DNA of 39,605 nucleotides from Streptococcus sp. HMSC067H01. Its GTDB lineage: Bacteria > Bacillota > Bacilli > Lactobacillales > Streptococcaceae. The position numbers and the translations under genes were made by a program. Of the stretch, positions 34,030 to 39,605 are shown one piece after another. Location of the stretch: contig NZ_KV817804.1 in the NCBI RefSeq assembly GCF_001814775.1, forward strand, positions 64,989 through 104,593, given 5' to 3'. How positions within the stretch are numbered: the stretch's first letter is position 1; the number at the start of each line of letters is the position of its first letter. The notes under the pieces are model-generated. The model did not search any database and was not told the DNA's origin. It saw nothing but the letters and a program-made list of their open reading frames with translations.

Positions 34030-34355
34030 CACATAATATAAATTATGTAAACAAATTAATCAGACGAGAAGCTTTGTATTTATAGATGCAAAGTTCTCTA
34101 CGTCCTTAGTATCTTAGATTAGAGCACGGGCTAAAAGCTCGGAAAAAAGATAAATCTCCTTGACTTCATCGAAGTCTGCGTTGATTTCCTATTTTTCGGT
34201 CGCTTTTAAACGCCCTTTGCATCATGTAATTGAATTCGGACGGAGGTCTGTGAAAAAAAGATAGATTTCCTTGTGTTCATCGAACACATCGTCAATCTCC
34301 TATTTTTTCATTGTCCTCTTCGTCCTTAATATCTTAGTATAGAATAGGAGAGGTC
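34030..34355. repeat. 326-bp gap in the operon holding two related hairpin units
   Basis: No gene is present. Units at 34142-34197 and 34252-34309 share the pattern GAAAAAA..GAT..ATcTcCTT, a small perfect hairpin, then a TCCTATTTTT end. The inner stems differ but both pair: GACTTC-ATC-GAAGTC (34162-34176) and TGTGTTC-ATC-GAACACA (34272-34288). The gap is bounded by imperfect 25-bp direct repeats (34093-34117 and 34313-34337, three mismatches), 220 bp apart. AGGAGAGG for E2 follows. The function could be RNA processing, attenuation or a small mobile element. Confidence 0.75.
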
Positions 34356-35399
34356 ATGGCTGATGATAAGCTAAGAGCGACTCCTGCGGCTAGAAAATTA
34401 GCAGATGATTTAGGAATTAATCTCTACGATATTTCTGGCTCAGGCGCAAACGGTCGTGTCCACAAAGAAGACGTGGAAACATTTAAAGACACTAATGTGG
34501 TTCGCATTTCACCACTCGCAAAACGAATTGCACTAGAGCATAATATTGCTTGGCAAGAAATCCAAGGAACTGGTCATCGTGGCAAGATTATGAAGAAGGA
34601 TGTTTTAGCTTTCCTTCCGGAAAATATTGAAAACGATACGATTAAATCACCTGCTCAAATCGAGAAAGTGGAAGAAGTTCCAGATAACGTAACTCCTTAT
34701 GGGGAAATCGAGCGTATTCCAATGACACCAATGCGTAAGGTTATTGCTCAACGTATGGTTGAGTCATACTTGACTGCACCAACCTTCACGCTTAACTATG
34801 ATGTCGATATGTCTGAAATGCTTGCCCTTCGTAAGAAAGTCCTTGATCCAATCATGGAAGCAACTGGTAAGAAAATAACTGTTACAGACTTGCTTTCACT
34901 TGCGGTTGTTAAGACTCTTATGAAACACCCATACATCAATGCGTCATTAACTGAAGATGGTAAGACAATTATCACTCACAACTATGTCAACCTTGCGATG
35001 GCAGTTGGAATGGATAATGGTTTGATGACGCCAGTTGTTTATAATGCTGAAAAATTGAGTTTGTCTGAGTTGGTAGTTGCCTTTAAAGATGTTATCGGAC
35101 GTACTTTGGATGGTAAACTAGCTCCTAGCGAGTTGCAAAATTCAACCTTCACCATTAGTAACTTGGGAATGTTTGGCGTTCAATCATTCGGTCCAATCAT
35201 TAACCAACCGAACTCAGCAATCCTTGGGGTTAGCTCAACAATTGAGAAACCTGTTGTAGTAAATGGTGAAATCGTGATTCGTCCAATTATGAGTCTTGGT
35301 TTAACAATTGACCACCGTGTCGTAGATGGTATGGCTGGTGCTAAGTTTATGAAAGACTTGAAAGCTTTAATTGAAAACCCAATCTCAATGTTGGTTTAG
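34356..35399 (+). CDS. acoC: Dihydrolipoamide acyltransferase (E2) lacking a lipoyl domain
   Basis: This 347-residue protein has two peripheral subunit-binding domains at about 6-42 (TPAARKLADDLGINLYDISG) and 52-88 (ISPLAKRIALEHNI), then the catalytic acyltransferase domain (about 115-347). Its active site is DHRVVDG (about 319-325). The usual N-terminal lipoyl domain is absent; the lipoyl domain is instead on E3, the next gene. Pneumococcal E2 has the same length as I remember. The start is ATG 34356 with GGAGAGG; no upstream in-frame extension encodes a lipoyl domain in the 326-bp gap. Confidence 0.93.
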   Translation: MADDKLRATPAARKLADDLGINLYDISGSGANGRVHKEDVETFKDTNVVRISPLAKRIALEHNIAWQEIQGTGHRGKIMKKDVLAFLPENIENDTIKSPAQIEKVEEVPDNVTPYGEIERIPMTPMRKVIAQRMVESYLTAPTFTLNYDVDMSEMLALRKKVLDPIMEATGKKITVTDLLSLAVVKTLMKHPYINASLTEDGKTIITHNYVNLAMAVGMDNGLMTPVVYNAEKLSLSELVVAFKDVIGRTLDGKLAPSELQNSTFTISNLGMFGVQSFGPIINQPNSAILGVSSTIEKPVVVNGEIVIRPIMSLGLTIDHRVVDGMAGAKFMKDLKALIENPISMLV

Positions 35400-35438
35400 A
35401 GAATTTATTTTTAGAAATATAGATAAAGGAAGTAAGAT

Positions 35439-37142
35439 ATGGCCTTAGAAGTAATTATGCCAAAAGCCGGCGTGGATATGACAGAAGGACAAATCGTCCA
35501 ATGGAATAAAAAAGTCGGAGAATTTGTAAAAGAAGGAGAAATCCTTTTGGAAATCATGACTGACAAAGTCAGCATGGAATTGGAAGCAGAAGAAGACGGT
35601 TACTTGATCGCTATCCTGAAAGGGGACGGCGAGACTGTTCCTGTTACTGAAGTTATCGGTTATCTTGGTGAAGAAGGGGAAAATATCCCAACAGCTGGAG
35701 CAGCTGCACCAGAAGCTAGCCCAGCACCTGCAGCAAGTGCTTCAAACGATGACGGTAAGAGTGATGATGCTTATGATATCGTTGTTATTGGTGGTGGACC
35801 TGCTGGTTATGTATCTGCTATTAAAGCAGCTCAATTAGGTGGTAAGGTTGCTCTTGTTGAGAAATCTGAACTTGGTGGAACATGTTTGAACCGCGGATGT
35901 ATCCCAACTAAAACTTACCTTCACAACGCTGAAATTATCGAGAATATCGGTCATGCAGCAAATCGTGGTATCGTAATTGAAAATCCTAATTTCACAGTTG
36001 ATATGGACAAACTTTTAGAAACAAAATCTAAAGTTGTCAATACCCTTGTAGGTGGTGTTGCAGGACTTCTTCGAAGCTATGGAGTTGATGTTCATAAAGG
36101 TATCGGTACTATTACTAAAGATAAGAATGTCTTGGTAAATGGTTCTGAATTGCTTGAAACTAAGAAGATCATCCTTGCTGGTGGTTCAAAAGTAAGCAAA
36201 ATCAATGTTCCTGGTATGGAATCATCTCTTGTGATGACTAGTGATGACATCCTTGAAATGAACGAAGTTCCAGAAAGCCTCGTTATCATCGGTGGTGGGG
36301 TTGTCGGTATCGAACTCGGTCAAGCCTTCATGACCTTCGGTTCAAAAGTTACTGTTATCGAAATGATGGACCGTATTGTTCCAGCAATGGATGCTGAAGT
36401 ATCTAAGAACCTTCGCTTGATTCTTGAACGCAAAGGTATGACTATCTTGACAGGTACTAAACTGCAAGAAATCATTGAAGAAGATGGCAAACTTCGTATC
36501 AAGGTTGAAGGAAAAGATGATATCATCGCAAATAAAGCCCTTCTTTCAATCGGTCGTGTTCCAGATCTTGAAGGAATCGGAGAAGTTGAGTTTGAGTTAG
36601 ACCGTGGTCGTATCAAGGTTAATGAATACATGGAAACTTCTGTTCCAGGTATCTATGCACCAGGTGATATCAACGGTACTAAGATGTTGGCCCACGCTGC
36701 CTTCCGTATGGGTGAAGTAGCGGCTGAAAATGCCCTTAAAGGAAATCACCATGTTGCTAAATTGAACTTGACTCCTGCAGCTATTTACACACTTCCAGAA
36801 GTAGCAGCAGTTGGTTTGACAGAAGAACAAGCTCGTGAGAAATATGATGTCCAAATTGGTAAATTCAACTTTGCCGCAAACGGACGTGCCATTGCATCAG
36901 ATGCGGCTCAAGGATTTGTTAAAGTCATTGCAGATAAGAAATATGGTGAAATCCTTGGTGTTCATATCATTGGTCCTGCTGCTGCAGAGTTGATCAATGA
37001 AGCGTCAAGCATCATCGAAATGGAAATCACTGTAGAAGAAATGCTTAAGACAATCCACGGTCACCCAACATACTCTGAAGTTATGTACGAAGCATTTGCT
37101 GATGTTCTTGGAATGGCCATCCATTCACCTAAGAAAAAATAA
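35439..37142 (+). CDS. lpdA: Dihydrolipoamide dehydrogenase (E3) with N-terminal lipoyl domain
   Basis: This 567-residue protein begins with a lipoyl domain (about 1-78) whose lysine is K43 in EIMTDKVSMELEAE. A flexible Ala/Pro linker follows (about 84-105) and then a complete E3 enzyme: FAD site VVIGGGPAGYVSAIKAAQLG, redox disulfide GGTCLNRGCIPTK (about 146-158), NAD site IIGGGVVGIELG, and C-terminal HGHPTYSE with the active histidine. E3 reoxidises dihydrolipoamide with NAD+. Carrying its own lipoyl domain compensates for E2. It is followed by lipoate ligase. Confidence 0.95.
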   Translation: MALEVIMPKAGVDMTEGQIVQWNKKVGEFVKEGEILLEIMTDKVSMELEAEEDGYLIAILKGDGETVPVTEVIGYLGEEGENIPTAGAAAPEASPAPAASASNDDGKSDDAYDIVVIGGGPAGYVSAIKAAQLGGKVALVEKSELGGTCLNRGCIPTKTYLHNAEIIENIGHAANRGIVIENPNFTVDMDKLLETKSKVVNTLVGGVAGLLRSYGVDVHKGIGTITKDKNVLVNGSELLETKKIILAGGSKVSKINVPGMESSLVMTSDDILEMNEVPESLVIIGGGVVGIELGQAFMTFGSKVTVIEMMDRIVPAMDAEVSKNLRLILERKGMTILTGTKLQEIIEEDGKLRIKVEGKDDIIANKALLSIGRVPDLEGIGEVEFELDRGRIKVNEYMETSVPGIYAPGDINGTKMLAHAAFRMGEVAAENALKGNHHVAKLNLTPAAIYTLPEVAAVGLTEEQAREKYDVQIGKFNFAANGRAIASDAAQGFVKVIADKKYGEILGVHIIGPAAAELINEASSIIEMEITVEEMLKTIHGHPTYSEVMYEAFADVLGMAIHSPKKK

Positions 37143-37147
37143 AAATA

Positions 37148-37183
37148 GATAGACTAGACTGGAATTATTTTCCAGTCTCTATC
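37148..37183 (+). other. Hairpin between E3 and lplA
   Basis: AGACTGGAA (37156-37164) pairs perfectly with TTCCAGTCT (37170-37178). Outer bases GATAG and CTATC (37148-37152, 37179-37183) extend the stem with a bulge. No T run follows, so it may be a partial attenuator or RNA-processing site that sets lplA levels, rather than a full terminator. Confidence 0.55.
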
Positions 37184-37200
37184 GTATTAGAAGGTATCTT

Positions 37201-38190
37201 ATGAAATACATTATCAATCATTCAAACGACACTGCCTTTAATATTGCTTTAGAGGAGTACGCTTTTAAGCATCTTCTTGATGAAGATCAAATCTTCCTTC
37301 TTTGGATCAACAAACCATCTATCATTGTAGGTCGTCACCAAAATACCATCGAAGAAATTAACCGTGACTATGTTCGTGAAAATGGAATTGAAGTAGTCCG
37401 TCGAATCAGTGGTGGTGGAGCTGTTTACCATGATTTGAACAACCTTAACTATACCATCATTTCAAAAGAAGATGAAAACAAGGCCTTTGACTTCAAGAGC
37501 TTCTCTACTCCAGTTATCAATACTTTGGCTGAACTTGGTGTTAAAGCTGAATTTACAGGCCGTAACGACTTAGAAATAGACGGCAAGAAATTCTGTGGAA
37601 ATGCACAAGCCTATATCAATGGCCGTATCATGCACCATGGTTGTCTTCTCTTTGACGTGGATTTGTCTGTCCTAGCTAACGCACTTAAAGTGTCTAAAGA
37701 TAAGTTTGAATCAAAAGGGGTTAAATCAGTCCGTGCTCGAGTAACTAATATTATCGATGAATTGCCAGAAAAGATCACTGTTGAAGAATTCCGTGATTTA
37801 CTCTTGGAATACATGAAAAAAGAATACCCTGAGATGACTGAGTATGTATTCTCAGATGAAGAATTAGCTGAAATCAATCGCATCAAAGAAACTAAGTTTG
37901 GAACTTGGGACTGGAACTATGGTAAATCACCAGAGTATAACGTCCGTCGAGGAACTAAATTCCCAAGCGGTAAGGTTGAAATCTTTGCTAATGTTATTGA
38001 GTCAAAAATTCAAGATATTAAGATTTACGGTGACTTCTTCGGTATTGAGGACGTTGCAGCAGTAGAAGATGTCCTTCGTGGTGTCAAATACGAACGTGAA
38101 GATGTCCTCAAAGCCCTTCAAACCATTAACCTAGGTCGTTATTTCGCAGGAATTACTGCTGAAGAAATTGCTGAGGCTGTAGTTGAATAA
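37201..38190 (+). CDS. lplA: Lipoate-protein ligase
   Basis: This 329-residue protein attaches free lipoate to lipoyl-domain lysines in two steps via lipoyl-AMP. Motifs are WINKPSIIVGRHQNT (about 35-49), VRRISGGGAVYHDLNN (about 65-80), GKKFCGNAQAY (about 128-138), and a C-terminal accessory domain (about 250-329) with FGTWDWNYGKSPEYN. It stands directly after the E3 gene that bears the lipoyl domain, which is its expected substrate. It is separated from E3 by 58 bases with a hairpin. A strong terminator follows. Confidence 0.94.
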   Translation: MKYIINHSNDTAFNIALEEYAFKHLLDEDQIFLLWINKPSIIVGRHQNTIEEINRDYVRENGIEVVRRISGGGAVYHDLNNLNYTIISKEDENKAFDFKSFSTPVINTLAELGVKAEFTGRNDLEIDGKKFCGNAQAYINGRIMHHGCLLFDVDLSVLANALKVSKDKFESKGVKSVRARVTNIIDELPEKITVEEFRDLLLEYMKKEYPEMTEYVFSDEELAEINRIKETKFGTWDWNYGKSPEYNVRRGTKFPSGKVEIFANVIESKIQDIKIYGDFFGIEDVAAVEDVLRGVKYEREDVLKALQTINLGRYFAGITAEEIAEAVVE

Positions 38191-38192
38191 AG

Positions 38193-38226
38193 AAAAAAGA
38201 AGTTGGTTCAATCCAGCTTCTTTTTT
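38193..38226 (+). terminator. Terminator after lplA
   Basis: AAAAAAGAAGTTGG (38193-38206) pairs with CCAGCTTCTTTTTT (38213-38226) with one G-T pair and a six-base loop. It lies between the converging lplA and xerS and probably acts in both directions. Confidence 0.9.
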
Positions 38227-38260
38227 ACGATAATAATTTACATAATTTATGTTATGTATT

Positions 38261-39331
38261 CTATAGGCTATCTAAAGCATTTTTTTGCTCATCATTAACG
38301 ATATGCGTATATAGGTCCGTTACTTGGGTGCTTGCATGTCCAAGTTGATGACTAACCAAAACTTGGGATTTGGTTGCATCATAAAGACGAGTTGCAAGAG
38401 TATGACGAAGTTTATGGGGGGTTACACGAACTTTAAAGTCTTCTGAATACTTGGCCACCATCTTTTCAACACTAGAAGCATCAATCCGGTTTGGAACGCC
38501 TCGATACAAGGTTAAGAATAGGGCTATATCGGTCTTCTTTGTCTTATAACGTTTGTCTCGAATAGCGAGATATTTTTCTAAATAAGGCTTAGCAAAGGCA
38601 GCCACATTAACCGAGTCACGTTTTCCGCCCTTACGAGTAACATCGATGACCATCATCTTAAGATTGAGATCTCGAAGATCTAGGTTAACTGCTTCGGAGA
38701 GACGAACACCAGAAGCGAGAAGTAGTGCAATGATAGCTAAATCTCGCTCCTTATTCTTGTTAAAGGACGATAAGGCTCGATTTGAGAGAGTTTTAGGGTA
38801 TTCCTCATCTATATAATTCAAAAATCCCTCTGTTTCATCACCTAAAAAGAGCTTTTGCTTGATATTTTCAGCTCGCGCAGCCAAGGTTTCTTTCTTTTTC
38901 TTGGTAGCAACCTTCTTCATGACATTGCGATAGAAATAAGGTTCACCTTGTTCGTTTTCAACTTCCTCAGTCAAATACTTATAAAGACTAGAAAGTGCAG
39001 AAAGTGTACGATTAATGGTTGTTTGAGAAACCCCGTTTTTTGTCGTATTGGCATTGAGCAGAGGACGTTCACGCAAGTAAAGGATAAAGGATTCCATGTC
39101 TTTCTTGGTCATGTGTTCCAGAACCTCTAAAGGGATATTGGCCATAGTGTCAGCATCTGATATTCCAGATTCTAAGACCCAGGTGAAAAATCGATCGTAT
39201 TCCTTTAAGTATTCGTACAAGGTCGTAAAACTGTATGGAACAGCCAGTTTCGATTGATAGTATTCTAGAACATACCAGGGCATGACTTGTTTGAGTTTAT
39301 CAATACGTTCTAATAAGATCTCGCGTTTCAT
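38261..39331 (-). CDS. xerS: Tyrosine recombinase XerS
   Basis: This 356-residue protein starts at ATG 39331 ([10 protein letters not shown]), with GGAG upstream; a reading four codons longer lacks one. The length is typical of the streptococcal single-recombinase XerS. The catalytic residues sit in [13 protein letters not shown] (R), the K in [16 protein letters not shown] (H..R), [14 protein letters not shown] (H and Y). XerS resolves chromosome dimers at difSL, for which a matching site is found at 39381-39411. The neighbouring lplA is in the same position in pneumococcus. It is transcribed away from dif. Confidence 0.95.
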   Translation of the reverse strand: MKREILLERIDKLKQVMPWYVLEYYQSKLAVPYSFTTLYEYLKEYDRFFTWVLESGISDADTMANIPLEVLEHMTKKDMESFILYLRERPLLNANTTKNGVSQTTINRTLSALSSLYKYLTEEVENEQGEPYFYRNVMKKVATKKKKETLAARAENIKQKLFLGDETEGFLNYIDEEYPKTLSNRALSSFNKNKERDLAIIALLLASGVRLSEAVNLDLRDLNLKMMVIDVTRKGGKRDSVNVAAFAKPYLEKYLAIRDKRYKTKKTDIALFLTLYRGVPNRIDASSVEKMVAKYSEDFKVRVTPHKLRHTLATRLYDATKSQVLVSHQLGHASTQVTDLYTHIVNDEQKNALDSL

Positions 39332-39349
39332 GTTTTTCTCCAAATCTTT

Positions 39350-39388
39350 CTATACTAGTAGTATAGCATAGTTAGATATATTTTTCAA
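39350..39388 (-). promoter_or_regulatory. xerS promoter with -35 inside dif and a palindrome over the -10
   Basis: On the minus strand, -35 TTGAAA (39388-39383), a 17-bp spacer and extended -10 TGCTATACT (39368-39360) precede xerS. The -10 is overlapped by the odd-length perfect palindrome CTATACTAGTAGTATAG (39350-39366), a possible operator. Confidence 0.7.
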
Positions 39389-39411
39389 GAAAATTATAGT
39401 TTTTCGGAAAG
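39381..39411. other. dif: difSL-like chromosome dimer resolution site
   Basis: On the minus strand the 31 bases include TTTCCGAAAAACTATAATTT and run on to CTTGAAAAA. This agrees with my memory of the streptococcal/lactococcal difSL recognised by XerS, which is typically beside xerS. Its presence puts the window at the replication terminus. The exact boundary may shift by one or two bases. Confidence 0.85.
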
Positions 39412-39497
39412 ATGTTAAAGGGGAGATTTAGGAATAGATAACTACTAGCATAAAATTATGTAACCAAAAAAATTTTTTAAGCGAATTATACTCAATT

Positions 39498-39605
39498 ATG
39501 TACTTTATTTAAGTGAACACTGGAAATTTTTAAAGCTGTTCATCTACTGTAAAATGTACTTTATTTAAGTGAAAACTAAAAATTTTTCAAATGTACATTT
39601 TGATA
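39498..39605 (+). repeat. TGTAC-containing direct repeats at the window edge
   Basis: Bases 39498-39534 and 39554-39590 are 33/37 identical, sharing the first 20 bases (ATGTACTTTATTTAAGTGAA). A third ATGTAC starts at 39591, inside the palindrome AAATGTACATTT (39589-39600). The array runs off the window. Spaced direct repeats that start TGT resemble transposase-binding sites at transposon ends, or a repressor-operator cluster; neither is proven. The 86 bases before it (39412-39497) have no gene. Confidence 0.55.

Noticed and set aside
34030..34355. Missing lipoyl domain of E2 encoded in the gap, broken by mutation
   Set aside because: Nothing in the gap resembles a lipoyl domain in any frame; the gap is hairpin repeat, and E3 carries the domain instead.
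1..39605. CRISPR array, tRNA, rRNA or complete insertion sequence
   Set aside because: No regularly spaced repeat-spacer array, cloverleaf, rRNA segment or transposase gene was recognised anywhere in the window.

Overview
The window is a streptococcal chromosome segment, most likely from the mitis/oralis/pneumoniae group. This rests on low GC, AGGAGG-type ribosome binding sites, extended -10 promoters (TGnTATAAT), and many proteins and gene blocks that closely match what I remember of pneumococcal gene order: radC-GATase-rex-DUF-csd-prs-CYTH-relQ-ppnK-rluD-pta; HAD/ung/mutX/pyrC/MATE; pyruvate/acetoin dehydrogenase-lplA-xerS. No database was searched. The species cannot be fixed from this sequence alone.

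Region 1 (1-6936) is the distal part of a phase-variable type I restriction-modification locus of the pneumococcal tvr (SpnIV) kind. It holds the 3' end of an hsdS, an AbrB/Doc toxin-antitoxin pair, a tyrosine recombinase, a half-length hsdS, a longer hsdS with an altered C-terminus, and hsdR. All hsdS pieces point the same way and share direct repeats, so excision and reintegration is the expected mode of switching rather than inversion. Region 2 (6956-9422) is three co-oriented genes of poorly known function: a nucleotidyltransferase, a zinc-ribbon protein and a TPR protein. They end at a bidirectional terminator. Region 3 (9440-15250) has a membrane permease pair plus a 43-residue gene on the minus strand, then tex-sprT, a PspC-domain gene, a multi-hairpin intergenic repeat and a VIT-family transporter.

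Region 4 (15469-25924) is housekeeping: metY, radC, a class I amidotransferase, the redox sensor Rex (with a near-perfect Rex operator on its own promoter), a cysteine desulfurase operon with prs, a CYTH protein, and the divergent relQ-ppnK-rluD-pta cluster. Region 5 (26077-31872) has a HAD nucleotidase, a DUF4259-like accessory gene, ung, mutX, pyrC, a small zinc-ribbon gene and a MATE transporter.

Region 6 (31873-38226) is the 2-oxoacid dehydrogenase operon: E1 alpha, E1 beta, E2 without a lipoyl domain, and E3 carrying the lipoyl domain, followed by lipoate-protein ligase. A 326-bp gap inside this operon contains two related hairpin units with covarying stems. Region 7 (38261-39605) is xerS with a dif-like site directly upstream, which places the window at the replication terminus. 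The last 110 bases hold TGTAC-containing direct repeats that may be the edge of a mobile element running off the window.

Most promising for follow-up are the tvr-like locus, the covarying hairpins in the dehydrogenase operon, the overlap of dif with the xerS promoter, the Rex operators, the apparently leaderless tex transcript, and the repeats at the right edge. No tRNA, rRNA, CRISPR array or complete insertion sequence was seen.
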